Of a stretch of DNA of 32,601 bases, positions 6,343-14,556 are shown piece after piece. The notes beneath the pieces were generated by a model. That model was not told the DNA's origin and made no database searches. It saw only the letters and a program-made list of their open reading frames with translations. Every line of letters starts with the position of its first letter. The stretch's first letter is position 1. Both the position numbers and the translations under genes were made by a program. Source of the stretch: Candidatus Saccharibacteria bacterium UBA2112 (GTDB lineage: Bacteria; Patescibacteriota; Saccharimonadia; Saccharimonadales; Saccharimonadaceae); the NCBI GenBank assembly GCA_002331045.1, contig DCYK01000042.1, positions 15,611 to 48,211 on the forward strand, written 5' to 3'.

Positions 6343-8691
6343 TTACCATGTACTGAGTGGTGAGCGAACCCAAGTGTTGGTTGCTATGCACGCATAGTAG
6401 TAACTAGCGTCTGCAGCCCATTGGCCAGGAACCCCTGCTGCTGTAGCGGAAGCGGGAACAGACACTTTTATGCCAACGGGGTTATTCTCCACAGCAAGTT
6501 GACCTGCTGACGACCTTGTAATCGTTGTGTCGGAGGCATGGCCCAAATTAATCGAACCAAGTCCAAGGACAGTAGAAGTGTCGCCTACTAGTTTTCCAAC
6601 TTCAATGTTTGGGTTCACTTCTATACAACGATATGTGTAAGAACCTCCACTGCCGGTGATGTGCCCTGTGAGGACAAGGCTCGATCGAGTGCCCATGGCA
6701 CGATTTGCCTTACCGCTCAACTCCATTTGTCCTACGCCACCAGCAATGTGCGACAGGGTAGAATTAGCATTCATTGATGTTACTTTAAGTAAAACACTCT
6801 GCTGCAGCCCAGTTAGATTTGTTATAGTTACACCACTTGAGTAGTTAAGGCGTATTTCACGGAATCCTGCAGCATCAATAGTCGTACCCGTACTTACCTC
6901 TTTCATGTCATACCCTGGTGCACGTAGCACACGGTTGTGCTGCGCCAAAATCGACACATCACTAAATAGACCGCCAGTAGGCTCAGTTAGAACTCTAACA
7001 TTATCGATAAGGCACAGATCGGTATCACCTATCCATCGCACTACATTCGTGTACGTGCCACTAATAGTCAAATCAGGAATAAGCAGTCCTGTACAGTCAT
7101 CCACTACTAGTCCATATGTAAACGTACCATTCAGAGATAGGCCACCTGTCGCAACAGTACAGTTATTAGAATTATCATAGCGTAGCCCGCTTGCAAAAAC
7201 ACCTCCAGAATGCATGCGAACCCCACCACCATAAAGATTATCCGAGTCATCAACAGCTATTAGGATAAGCGTTGCATCATTCAGCCCTGCAGCGTCAAAG
7301 CCACTAACAAATATAAGTTTAGGTTGCTCAACATTATCTGACCTGTATATATGAGAACCATAATGCTCGTCAATAAACTGTCCATTATGGCCGTATGCAT
7401 GCACCGTCCCACACCGTGAGTTTGGCATGTAGCGCAGAGAAGGCCCAGGGAAACCGCCACAGTTAATCGCCGTATAATCACCAATGCGACATCCACCGGC
7501 GCCATCCACAACGACGTCGTTTGCGCACACAAAATTGACAACACCTCTTAGTGTTGTAACCGGCTCAAATCCACCTTCGTTAATATTACACCTCTCGAAT
7601 CGCGCTTTACCAAAACCGTTACGCTGACCACCTCCAGCGGTCGCCCTGTTCTGTATAGCAGCAAAATCAAAGCCTTTTGCCTCGACTACTTCAACAAAAC
7701 AATCATTTGCCAAGCCATTGTAATAAAGGGCATGTCTCGCAAGTGTAGTTGTGTTGATGCATCGCAGTAGCTTGCCATAAAGTCGAGAACCCGAACATGT
7801 TATTCCATATGCTCCTGGTTCAGCTCTACTGTTACCTGCTTCATAGACTTCTATCGAGCCAAACTGCACATCACTAGCGACCGCAACATGGAGCCCTACG
7901 CAGTAGCCATATGTCGCAAAGTTATCTATCCAAGTACCAGTCGCGTCCCATGCTGATGAGGAGCTATTGCTGCCAGATAGATCCGGCTTCATCCCGATAA
8001 GAAGTGCGCGATTATAGTCGGCGCCGTTGGTAATGAAAGGCCCGATCATGCTGAAATCCGTCCAAGTTGTATTCAATGTTCCTGTAACTACGCCGATATG
8101 GTAATCAAGACTTTGGTCAGTGATTAAGAATGAGACGCCCTTACCGCTTCCGATCAGACCACTTCCCGAAACATTAGTATGTAACACGCCCGTGTAATAG
8201 AACATTCCGGGTGGAATGAGGACCGGTTTTCCAGTGGCTAGTGCGGCATTTATTGCCGCGGTGTTGTCCGTACCAGTCGTTGCATGTGTCACGGAGTCAT
8301 ACGTACCATCGCCCACGGCACCAAAATCTTTCAAGTTAAGAACGGTCGTGCTTGGTGCGTCAATCGCATTTCTTGCCGCTTGCGCATTTACTCCAGCAGC
8401 GACAATAGACGGTTTACCACTAATAGTGCTCCATGTTGGCGAAGCTGCATTTAGTTTCGTTTGGACTCCACTCTCAAGAAGCGTTTCAGTAATAGCACCA
8501 TCTTGAATAGAAACATCTGTAACGGCATTATCTGCAATAGCAGCTGCGGTAACACTATTATCTCTTAGTTGTGCAGACCCTACTGAGTCATCCTTTAGGC
8601 TACCGTCACTCTTGTGAGATTGAGACAGATAGTCATTAAGAACATTACCCCACGTGCCACTGTCTTTGCCAGGAATTGGTAAACGCGCCAT
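6343..8691 (-). CDS. Pectate-lyase-fold, phage tail-spike-like surface protein, 782 aa
   Basis: Residues 1-25 (LPIPGKDSGTWGNVLNDYL) form a short module also found at the start of the 1417-residue protein at 21142-25395. Residues 33-72 are about four 10-residue repeats of the type DNSVTAAAIA, common in phage tail proteins. A right-handed beta-helix (Pectate_lyase_3 type) starts with LNLKDFGAVGDG (118-129) and TDNTAAINAAL. The last 100 residues hold an SDTTITRSSAGQLAVE block and a terminal PGQWAADASYYYACIATNTW block that are typical of phage tail and spike proteins. There is no signal peptide or transmembrane helix, so export must use another route. The Shine-Dalgarno AGAAGG is 8 nt before ATG. 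Likely role: surface fibre or polysaccharide-binding/degrading spike; an enzymatic activity is not proven. Confidence 0.85.
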   Translation of the reverse strand: MARLPIPGKDSGTWGNVLNDYLSQSHKSDGSLKDDSVGSAQLRDNSVTAAAIADNAVTDVSIQDGAITETLLESGVQTKLNAASPTWSTISGKPSIVAAGVNAQAARNAIDAPSTTVLNLKDFGAVGDGTYDSVTHATTGTDNTAAINAALATGKPVLIPPGMFYYTGVLHTNVSGSGLIGSGKGVSFLITDQSLDYHIGVVTGTLNTTWTDFSMIGPFITNGADYNRALLIGMKPDLSGSNSSSSAWDATGTWIDNFATYGYCVGLHVAVASDVQFGSIEVYEAGNSRAEPGAYGITCSGSRLYGKLLRCINTTTLARHALYYNGLANDCFVEVVEAKGFDFAAIQNRATAGGGQRNGFGKARFERCNINEGGFEPVTTLRGVVNFVCANDVVVDGAGGCRIGDYTAINCGGFPGPSLRYMPNSRCGTVHAYGHNGQFIDEHYGSHIYRSDNVEQPKLIFVSGFDAAGLNDATLILIAVDDSDNLYGGGVRMHSGGVFASGLRYDNSNNCTVATGGLSLNGTFTYGLVVDDCTGLLIPDLTISGTYTNVVRWIGDTDLCLIDNVRVLTEPTGGLFSDVSILAQHNRVLRAPGYDMKEVSTGTTIDAAGFREIRLNYSSGVTITNLTGLQQSVLLKVTSMNANSTLSHIAGGVGQMELSGKANRAMGTRSSLVLTGHITGSGGSYTYRCIEVNPNIEVGKLVGDTSTVLGLGSINLGHASDTTITRSSAGQLAVENNPVGIKVSVPASATAAGVPGQWAADASYYYACIATNTWVRSPLSTW

Positions 8692-8780
8692 TAACTTAAC
8701 CTTCTACAGTGGTTAGACATGTATTGTTTGCTTTTACCATTCGTGAAACTACCCTTCATGCATGTTAGTACTTGTGGTTT

Positions 8781-8808
8781 ATTATATAACGGTTATGGGT
8801 GGATGCAA
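8781..8808 (-). promoter_or_regulatory. Promoter TTGCAT-16-TATAAT for the tail-spike gene
   Basis: On the minus strand, -35 TTGCAT (plus 8803-8808), 16-nt spacer, -10 TATAAT (plus 8781-8786). The leader to the ATG at 8691 is about 80 nt and ends in a Shine-Dalgarno. Unlike many genes here, this one is not leaderless. Confidence 0.65.
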
Positions 8809-8937
8809 GGGGGTTGTGTGATTGCTGCCACATCCATGCCTTTCTTGTCATTATTTACATAATTTCGTTTTCATAAGCACTTCCTCAGGATTAACTCATA
8901 AAATAGATGCTGTAGGGGTAAATGGGAGGACAAAGAA

Positions 8938-9201
8938 ATGGGTGAAACGTACATTGGTCTATCACAAGAAAAGGAAAGAAGAGTAGACGGCCAACTACTC
9001 AAGGATACAGCATTTGATCTTGCATCACAGGTAAAATTAGCAGTGATGATGGGTCGTTTAGGGCGTAACGCTCTTGGCGGGTCGGGTGCACTACAGGAGG
9101 CAAGCAAACACCTCAGGCAACGCCTCCCACAGCTGCAGCGAGAACTCGTGGACGCCATTCATCGTCGCGACATACTCGTCGGTACACCTTCATTGATATA
9201 G
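8938..9201 (+). CDS. Small hypothetical protein, 87 aa
   Basis: Not recognised. A soluble, mostly helical protein: the middle (DLASQVKLAVMMGRLGRNALG) is amphipathic, and the rest is rich in Gln, Arg and Leu with HLRQRLPQLQRELVDAIHRRD likely helical. There is no signal or membrane segment. The start is supported by a strong Shine-Dalgarno GGGAGGA 7 nt before ATG. It is divergent from the tail-spike gene and followed after 88 nt by another small gene on the same strand. An RNA- or protein-binding role is possible but nothing in the sequence shows it. Confidence 0.6.
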   Translation: MGETYIGLSQEKERRVDGQLLKDTAFDLASQVKLAVMMGRLGRNALGGSGALQEASKHLRQRLPQLQRELVDAIHRRDILVGTPSLI

Positions 9202-9289
9202 TATCGTATTTTATTCAGTAAAATGCTACGCTACTCCAGGATTACCCGTTACTACACAGAAATATACCAGGAAAAACTAAGGAAAAATA

Positions 9290-9550
9290 ATGTCACCCGA
9301 ATATATCACGTCAGAAACGACTGACCAAAGTCATGCAGACCGCCCTCCTCACTCAGAACCGCTCGGGGGTATCATCGATAGCTATGCGATACAAAGAGCA
9401 TTTACTGAAATGATGCGCGATATGAGCGACCCTCATAAAATCAACACTGCGATTGAGTTCTACGATCAGCGACATGATGAATTAACACAGAAACGAGAAT
9501 TAGGTTCCCAGGGTATCGCTTCCACGCAATTGGAAACACCGTCTCATTAG
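9290..9550 (+). CDS. Small hypothetical protein, 86 aa
   Basis: Not recognised. It has a charged, hydrophilic start, a central segment GGIIDSYAIQRAFTEMMRDM and a YDQRHDELTQKREL stretch likely to be helical; no membrane segment. The Shine-Dalgarno AAGGA lies a few bases before ATG. It converges with the membrane-protein gene 9547-10011, and the two stop regions overlap by 4 bp. Confidence 0.55.
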   Translation: MSPEYITSETTDQSHADRPPHSEPLGGIIDSYAIQRAFTEMMRDMSDPHKINTAIEFYDQRHDELTQKRELGSQGIASTQLETPSH

Positions 9551-10011
9551 TGTTTCGGTGTACGCAACGTCAAGACATCATAAATTGCGTAGATAATTCC
9601 AGCTGTAATGATAAACGTTTTGTTATCTGCCAAAAAGCCATAAATCCTATAGCTCGTTTCGTCGAGAGTTAGCGCATTTCCTAATGGCCCAAGCAAAAAT
9701 GCTGTCGCGAGTAGCGCAAAAAAGCCTGCACCAATCAAGCGTTGCAGTTTTTTGCCATACGTTGGACCACTAAACAACAAAAGCACCGCCGGTGCCAAGA
9801 CCAGTCCTGCCGCCACAATGCTCGACAGGGGTGGCGAGAACACCTCGAATCCTATATCCCGTACAAATGGCGTGACTTCTGCGGTCCACATTTCACTAAT
9901 GAGATACCCAGCACATAGTGCCAAGCCCAGCACGCCGAACCGTCGTTTCGTGAGGTACGTCATGGCAAAGAGTGCCGCAATAATGATAAGTAATATGATG
10001 ACTATGCTCAT
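9547..10011 (-). CDS. Small multipass membrane protein, 154 aa
   Basis: Function unknown. About four transmembrane helices are visible: residues 2-20, 28-45, 62-82 and 90-110, with a further hydrophobic stretch at about 132-150. Residues KRRFG (22-26) suggest a cytoplasmic loop. It is the last gene of the rimB-rimK operon; its ATG directly follows the TAA of the DUF192 gene with no gap, and an AGGA Shine-Dalgarno lies inside that gene, so translation is probably coupled. A CvpA-like topology is possible, but I see no diagnostic motif. Confidence 0.65.
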   Translation of the reverse strand: MSIVIILLIIIAALFAMTYLTKRRFGVLGLALCAGYLISEMWTAEVTPFVRDIGFEVFSPPLSSIVAAGLVLAPAVLLLFSGPTYGKKLQRLIGAGFFALLATAFLLGPLGNALTLDETSYRIYGFLADNKTFIITAGIIYAIYDVLTLRTPKH

Positions 10012-10464
10012 TTATCTTTCCTGTGGGAGGGTAACCGAATCACCAACTTTTAATCCCGTTCTTTCTATTGTACCGCTTACGGCTTCGATTACATAGCGTG
10101 CGTTTTGCTTGGGACGATATATGGTATCGGGATAGCTAGACGGCTGCGCATCCTGCACCATATAAATAACTCGTGCTTGTTTATCCAGCCAGATGATATC
10201 AATCGGGTAATTCATATCCTTCATCCAGATACCCCACCGACTATCCTTGCCAAAATCAAACAGCATCACATGACCCGAAGGTAATTGATCAGATCCAGAT
10301 AGGCCACGAATTAACTCATTCTCTTCCTCTAGAATAGTTGCCGTATAGACATGATTTTCGATTGAGAGTGTTGGTTGTCGCAAAGATGACTGTAGGAATA
10401 AGTAACAAACGGTTAACAGAATAATCGCTACGGAAACCGCACCTACCCACCGCCATCTTTGCAT
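10012..10464 (-). CDS. DUF192 family protein with N-terminal membrane anchor, 150 aa
   Basis: Residues 6-26 form a signal anchor or uncleaved signal. The DUF192 domain follows: LIRGLSGSDQLPSGHVMLFDF, then WGIWMKDMNYPIDIIWLD with the usual W-M-K-x-M motif, and ARYVIEAVSGTIERTGLKVGD at the end. This order and length match the family, whose function is unclear; it may bind a small ligand or another protein outside the cell. The gene lies 4 nt after rimK and touches the next gene, so it is part of the same operon. Confidence 0.88.
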   Translation of the reverse strand: MQRWRWVGAVSVAIILLTVCYLFLQSSLRQPTLSIENHVYTATILEEENELIRGLSGSDQLPSGHVMLFDFGKDSRWGIWMKDMNYPIDIIWLDKQARVIYMVQDAQPSSYPDTIYRPKQNARYVIEAVSGTIERTGLKVGDSVTLPQER

Positions 10465-10468
10465 ATAA

Positions 10469-11386
10469 TTACGCCCCTACTTTGTCTTTTTTCTTGCGAC
10501 GCTTTGCGTTTAGCTCAACATATTCAATGATTGCACCAGCAACATTACGCCCAGTGATTTTCTCGACGCCAAAGCCAGGACTTGCATTTACCTCCAGGAC
10601 CAATGGCCCACGTTTACTGCGCATAAGATCAACACCTGCGACGCTCAATCCCATTGCCTTTGCAGCTCGTATAGCGGTCTTGCGCTCTTCGTCAGTGAGT
10701 TTGACTGCAGTGCCTTGACCACCCTTATGTAGATTCGATCGAAAGTCATCATCGAGGCTTTTGCGCTGCATACTAGCAACCACACGGCCACCGACGACAA
10801 CAGCCCGAATATCCGTTCCAGCTGACTCTTCGACAAACTCCTGCAACATGATGTTCGTACCATCTTGATCATTCAAATAAAACGCCTGCAGGACTGACTT
10901 CGCTGCCTTTTTACTCTCTGCTAATACCACACCCTTGCCGTGAGTACTCTGCGCGAGCTTGATAATGACCGGTGTGTTACCACCACCTAATTTATCAATC
11001 AGGCCATCGATGTCTGCGGAATTCCTAGATACAACCGTCTTGGGTATCTCAACGCCGGCTTTTGACAATAACTGCAGACTACGGAGCTTATCTCGTGATC
11101 GAACAATTGAAATCGAGCTCGATAAGCTATAAACACCTTGCATTTCTAGCTGGCGAACAATCGCCGTCCCGTAACGAGTCATATACGCAGCAATACGGGG
11201 AATAATTGCATCAAAAGTGCCAAGGTCCTTGCCCTTGTAGCTCACGGCTGGGTTATCTTTTTCGATCGAGGCATAACAATCTCGATACTTAATCACTTTT
11301 ACTTCATGGCCACGCTGCTGCGCCTCTTCTTTGAGTCGTTTTGTTGAATAGTTACCCGGACCATTCGATAGAATTGCTATCCTCAT
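10469..11386 (-). CDS. rimK: RimK-type ATP-grasp ligase (ribosomal S6 glutamate ligase family), 305 aa
   Basis: Adds glutamate residues to the C terminus of ribosomal protein S6 in E. coli; relatives ligate amino acids to other carboxylates. Length and sequence follow E. coli RimK closely: MRIAILSNGPGNYSTKRL at the start, YKGKDLGTFDAIIPRI, RSRDKLRSLQLLSKAGVEIP, the ATP-grasp KLAQSTHGKGVVLAE, LQEFVEESAGTDIRAVVVG, DDFRSNLHKGG, and the metal-binding LVLEVNASPG near the end. It overlaps the preceding protease gene by 4 bp (ATGA), so the two are translationally coupled. RimK is often found beside this kind of protease, as in the Pseudomonas rimABK operon. The true substrate in this organism is unproven. 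Confidence 0.92.
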   Translation of the reverse strand: MRIAILSNGPGNYSTKRLKEEAQQRGHEVKVIKYRDCYASIEKDNPAVSYKGKDLGTFDAIIPRIAAYMTRYGTAIVRQLEMQGVYSLSSSISIVRSRDKLRSLQLLSKAGVEIPKTVVSRNSADIDGLIDKLGGGNTPVIIKLAQSTHGKGVVLAESKKAAKSVLQAFYLNDQDGTNIMLQEFVEESAGTDIRAVVVGGRVVASMQRKSLDDDFRSNLHKGGQGTAVKLTDEERKTAIRAAKAMGLSVAGVDLMRSKRGPLVLEVNASPGFGVEKITGRNVAGAIIEYVELNAKRRKKKDKVGA

Positions 11387-11871
11387 AGACGACCACCTTT
11401 CTTTAGTTGAACTTTTTTTGTCCGTTCACGTTCTAGTTCTTTTTTAATACTTGGTTTTCCATGACGAACATCAACGATGAACTTTCCTCGCAGAACATTC
11501 CTTCCGACAAGAATCGGGTACACCTGCATCGAACGATCGGCAAGCGTAAATGATGCTTTAATCCTGCGTTTTTGTAGGCGTATCAACAATTTCACTCGAA
11601 ATCGTTCCTGTACTGCGCCAGTTGAGCTCGCAACAATAATCTTATCAAATGTCCGCGTTTTTACGTCATCGCCAGTATAATGTTCGCTCTGTGTATCAAA
11701 TAAAGTAAAGTGTAATTTACCGTCATCTTCAATGCGAATATTCGATGCCCAGACAGATGAGGTTTTGGCACCCGTATCAATCCGTGCCGGGACATTATCG
11801 ATCGCCTGACGGGGAAAATCAACGTGCTCTGCACGACCTATCAATTTGAGTGGTTTTGATGCAACTGCCAT
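11383..11871 (-). CDS. rimB: RimB-like retropepsin-type protease (ATP-dependent zinc protease family), 162 aa
   Basis: The PF05618-type domain: IGRAEHVDFP, then ARIDTGAKTSSVWA with the Asp-Thr-Gly-Ala motif (Asp32) of a retropepsin-like active site, and a late YPILVGRNVLRGKFIVDV block. In Pseudomonas RimB acts with RimK on ribosomal protein S6, apparently trimming the added glutamates. It is the first gene of the operon and overlaps rimK by 4 bp. The start was set at the ATG at 11871 because GAGG lies 7 nt before it; an in-frame ATG at 11877 would leave no room for the Shine-Dalgarno. Confidence 0.85.
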   Translation of the reverse strand: MAVASKPLKLIGRAEHVDFPRQAIDNVPARIDTGAKTSSVWASNIRIEDDGKLHFTLFDTQSEHYTGDDVKTRTFDKIIVASSTGAVQERFRVKLLIRLQKRRIKASFTLADRSMQVYPILVGRNVLRGKFIVDVRHGKPSIKKELERERTKKVQLKKGGRL

Positions 11872-11906
11872 ACTCATTCCTCTTTTTGCAATTATGATTA
11901 GGATAT

Positions 11907-11935
11907 ATTATAAATAATATAATCCATTTTGTCAA
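11907..11935 (-). promoter_or_regulatory. Consensus promoter of the rimB-rimK operon
   Basis: TTGACA (plus 11930-11935), 17-nt spacer, TATAAT (plus 11907-11912), all on the minus strand. The match to the housekeeping sigma consensus is exact. The leader is about 30 nt with a Shine-Dalgarno. The promoter lies directly after the dnaJ 3' end. Confidence 0.85.
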
Positions 11936-11953
11936 TCATAAACACTTCCTGGG

Positions 11954-13060
11954 CTAGAATAAACCGCGTTTTTTGGCGCCACCGAACTGCTCTAGTAGCT
12001 CTTTCTGCTTCTTCGAAAGCTTTGTCGGCGTATCAACAATAATCGTCACAATATGTGGCCCACGAGACTCTTGGCGAACATGAGGTACTCCGTGACCTGA
12101 TAATTTGAAATCTGTACCGCTCTGCGTACCGGCCGGTACTTTCATCGTGGCAACCCCATCAACTGTTTCTACGTCGATTTTTGTCCCAAGCGCAGCCTGC
12201 ACCATGTCGATATGCTCTTCAGACAGGATAATGTCACCTTCACGGGTGAATTTTTTGTGTGCCTTCACACGGACATGAACATACAAATCTCCTCGTCCAC
12301 CTCCACCAACTGCCTCGCCCCGATCACGAAGACGTAATGTGGCGCCATCGTCAATACCAGCAGGGATTTTGATTGTCATATCTTGCTTGCGGCGCTGCGT
12401 CCCCTTACCATGACAGACGGTACAGACCTTTTCCGGGACTTTGCCACGCCCCTTACATTCGCTACAGGTGGCAGCTTGTTGAATCTGTCCAAAGATTGTA
12501 TTGACCACCTGTACTCGTTGGCCGCTACCATTACATGTAGGGCATTTCTTCATCTCATGACCGGGCTCGACCGTTGATCCGTGACAATGCTCACATTCAT
12601 CGTCCATATCTAAGGTGATCTTCTTTTCAACACCAAAAACTGCATCTTCAAATGATAACGTCACAACCGTCTCGATATCGCGGCCACGACGTGGTCCCTG
12701 AGACTGCTGCTGACTCCCACCAAAGAACTGACTAAAAATATCACCTAGTCCACCGTCACCAAAATCAAAGTGGACATTCTGGCCGCCAAAACCACCAAAC
12801 CCTTCGCCAAATGGATTACCACCGCCAGCACCACCGCTCGCGCCGCCAACACCGGCATGCCCAAACTGATCATATCGTTGGCGCTTTTGCTGATCTTTTA
12901 GAACTTCATATGCCTCGTTGACCTCTTTGAACTTCGTCTCATCCCCACCCTCCTTATCGGGATGATACTTTACCGCAGCCTTGCGGAAGGCTTTCTTGAT
13001 TTCGTCAGCAGATGCATTCTTGCCGACACCCAGTACTTCATAATAATCTCGTTTTGCCAT
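11954..13060 (-). CDS. dnaJ: Chaperone DnaJ, 368 aa
   Basis: Hsp40 co-chaperone that stimulates the ATPase of DnaK and delivers clients. The J domain is at residues 4-66 with HPD at 33-35, followed by a Gly/Phe-rich region (about 70-105). The zinc-binding domain has four CxxCxG repeats (CEHCHG, CPTCNG, CSECKG, CTVCHG, about 151-220), and the C-terminal client-binding domains end in KKRGLF. This is a full-length type I DnaJ. It is controlled by a CIRCE operator, and its ATG is 7 nt after the -10 box, so the mRNA is predicted leaderless. dnaK lies 3.6 kb away on the same strand as a separate unit; grpE and hrcA are not in the window. Confidence 0.97.
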   Translation of the reverse strand: MAKRDYYEVLGVGKNASADEIKKAFRKAAVKYHPDKEGGDETKFKEVNEAYEVLKDQQKRQRYDQFGHAGVGGASGGAGGGNPFGEGFGGFGGQNVHFDFGDGGLGDIFSQFFGGSQQQSQGPRRGRDIETVVTLSFEDAVFGVEKKITLDMDDECEHCHGSTVEPGHEMKKCPTCNGSGQRVQVVNTIFGQIQQAATCSECKGRGKVPEKVCTVCHGKGTQRRKQDMTIKIPAGIDDGATLRLRDRGEAVGGGGRGDLYVHVRVKAHKKFTREGDIILSEEHIDMVQAALGTKIDVETVDGVATMKVPAGTQSGTDFKLSGHGVPHVRQESRGPHIVTIIVDTPTKLSKKQKELLEQFGGAKKRGLF

Positions 13061-13067
13061 TACTTTT

Positions 13068-13096
13068 ATTGTAGTAAACTAGCACTCAATATTCAA
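13068..13096 (-). promoter_or_regulatory. dnaJ promoter (TTGAAT-17-TACAAT)
   Basis: On the minus strand the -35 TTGAAT (plus 13091-13096) lies in the spacer of the CIRCE element, and the -10 TACAAT (plus 13068-13073) is 7 nt before the ATG. HrcA bound to CIRCE would cover the -35. Confidence 0.75.
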
Positions 13097-13105
13097 GAGT
13101 GCTAA
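13079..13105. promoter_or_regulatory. CIRCE operator (HrcA site) between dnaJ and the flavodoxin gene
   Basis: Perfect 9-9-9 layout: CTAGCACTC (13079-13087), 9-nt spacer, GAGTGCTAA (13097-13105). One outer base departs from a full palindrome. This is the conserved binding site of the HrcA repressor. It overlaps the dnaJ -35 and abuts the candidate -35 of the divergent flavodoxin gene. Confidence 0.95.
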
Positions 13106-13134
13106 TAGAATAATCATAGAAAAACCTGTATACT
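13106..13134 (+). promoter_or_regulatory. Promoter of the flavodoxin-like gene
   Basis: -10 TATACT at 13129-13134 and a weak -35 TAGAAT at 13106-13111 with a 17-nt spacer. The CIRCE element ends at 13105, directly next to it. A Shine-Dalgarno AGAGGAGG follows before the ATG. Confidence 0.5.
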
Positions 13135-13156
13135 GACAAGAGATAGAGGAGGATAT

Positions 13157-13885
13157 ATGGGCAATGTACAGACAGACTACAAAGGTATAAAGGCGATCTT
13201 TTTTAACTGTACACTAACGAAGTCCCCCCAGCCAAGCCATACTGATGCCTTAATCAACATCAGTAAAGAGATCATGGAGAAAAACGGTGTCGAAACCGAG
13301 GTAGTCCGTACAATCGATCATGACATCGCAACAGGAATATATCCTGACATGCGTGAACATGGCTGGAAACACGATGCATGGCCCGCCATCTATCAAAAGG
13401 TTAAAGAGGCCCATATTGTCGTTATCGCAGGTCCGATTTGGCTGGGTGACAATAGTAGCATCACGAAGCGGCTCATCGAACGTCTTTATGCAAATTCAAG
13501 TGACCAAAACGAAAAGGGTCAGTACCTCAATTATGGAAAAGTTGGCGGATGCCTCATTACCGGCAACGAGGATGGCGCAAAACACTGTGCAATGGACATC
13601 CTCTACAGCCTGCAGCACATTGGTTTTACTATTCCACCGCAAGCTGATGCCGCCTGGCTCGGCGAGATCGGTCCCGGCCCAAGCTATGGAGATAAAATGG
13701 ACAATGGAGAACGCGCCGGATTCGATAGTGACTTCACCAATCGCAACACGACGTTTATGACATGGAATCTCATGCATATGGCAAAGTTACTGCGCGATGC
13801 GGATGGTATACCCGCCTACGGCAATCAGCCAGATCAGTGGGATGCTGGAATACGGTTTGATTTTGCCAATCCCGAATATCAATAG
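13157..13885 (+). CDS. Flavodoxin-like NAD(P)H-dependent reductase, 242 aa
   Basis: Flavodoxin-fold (FMN_red) protein. The first strand and phosphate loop are AIFFNCTLTKSPQPSHTDALI (about residues 12-32), the second block is VVIAGPIWLGDNSSITKRLIERL (about 90-112), which is the usual FMN-ring contact region, and a third is GGCLITGNEDGAKHCAMDILYSLQHIGF. The C terminus is longer than in minimal family members and ends in an acidic, aromatic tail. It probably uses FMN and NAD(P)H in the cytosol on an unknown acceptor such as a quinone. A strong Shine-Dalgarno lies 4-5 nt before ATG. It is divergent from dnaJ, with which it shares the CIRCE region, so stress control by HrcA is possible but not shown. 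Confidence 0.85.
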   Translation: MGNVQTDYKGIKAIFFNCTLTKSPQPSHTDALINISKEIMEKNGVETEVVRTIDHDIATGIYPDMREHGWKHDAWPAIYQKVKEAHIVVIAGPIWLGDNSSITKRLIERLYANSSDQNEKGQYLNYGKVGGCLITGNEDGAKHCAMDILYSLQHIGFTIPPQADAAWLGEIGPGPSYGDKMDNGERAGFDSDFTNRNTTFMTWNLMHMAKLLRDADGIPAYGNQPDQWDAGIRFDFANPEYQ

Positions 13886-13892
13886 GGTTTGG

Positions 13893-14489
13893 CTACTGCC
13901 AAATAGGATCTCTCTGCTTTGTCACAAGCGCAGCGATTAACGCTTTAAGCATCGCAACACTTTCGGCCTGCTCACCCACTTCTGGGTGAAACTGCACGCC
14001 GAGAAGGGGTTTTGTGCGATGTCGCATCATCTCAGTAAAAGTCGGTGACGAGGCCAGAATCTCAAAATGTGGATCTGTCTCGATAATCGCGCGTGTATGA
14101 TTCTTGTGAACCACCATTTTCTCTGGAAATCCGGTCAGCTTGCGTCCAATCTCATTGACGGTTATCTCTTTGTCACCGCTTTGCGGGTCATCCATCAGCG
14201 GCACCGCCTGATTCACCGCTACATGCATTAATTGCATACCGATGCAAATACCGAGAATTGGTATTGGCGCAACCATAATAAACTGCAGCTCGTCAGCATA
14301 TTCATCGAGTAAATCAACTTGATTGGTATACCAAAAACCGCCTGATAGAATCGCGAGATCATAATATATTGGATTAACCGTATGAATAAGACTATGGTGG
14401 ACCGGTGTCACCTTATGACCAGCTGCCTGCGTTACCTTCTGTAGCTCATCCCATGTATCGCTGTCGTTATTAACCAATAAAATATTCAT
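13893..14489 (-). CDS. Class I glutamine amidotransferase, 198 aa
   Basis: A stand-alone GATase1 domain that should release ammonia from glutamine and pass it to a partner. The triad is visible: nucleophile Cys82 in GICIGMQ, and His168 and Glu170 in FHPEVGE. The N-terminal block LLVNNDSDTWDELQ and LAILSGGFW match the family. The length is that of single-domain amidotransferases such as PabA, TrpG or GuaA-N, but I cannot say which acceptor it serves, and no partner synthase gene is near. It converges with the flavodoxin-like gene (7 nt apart). The promoter region contains a perfect inverted repeat around the -10 box. Confidence 0.88.
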   Translation of the reverse strand: MNILLVNNDSDTWDELQKVTQAAGHKVTPVHHSLIHTVNPIYYDLAILSGGFWYTNQVDLLDEYADELQFIMVAPIPILGICIGMQLMHVAVNQAVPLMDDPQSGDKEITVNEIGRKLTGFPEKMVVHKNHTRAIIETDPHFEILASSPTFTEMMRHRTKPLLGVQFHPEVGEQAESVAMLKALIAALVTKQRDPIWQ

Positions 14490-14516
14490 CGCATACCACT
14501 ATAGCATGCGATGAAT
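14484..14516 (-). promoter_or_regulatory. Operator-like inverted repeat around the amidotransferase -10 box
   Basis: Perfect 11-bp arms ATTCATCGCAT (14484-14494) and ATGCGATGAAT (14506-14516) with an 11-bp spacer. The spacer carries TATAGT on the minus strand (plus 14498-14503), an extended -10 with TG upstream, 8 nt before the ATG at 14489. Because the start site lies inside the repeat, it cannot form an RNA hairpin as a whole and is more likely a protein-binding site. Confidence 0.5.
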
Positions 14517-14556
14517 GGGTGTGAGAACCGTGAGCCTACCGTTCGGAAGTAAGGTG

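Noticed and set aside
13888..13903. TTTGGC/GCCAAA hairpin between the convergent flavodoxin and amidotransferase genes
   Set aside because: Only 6 bp and without a T tract; too weak to call a terminator.
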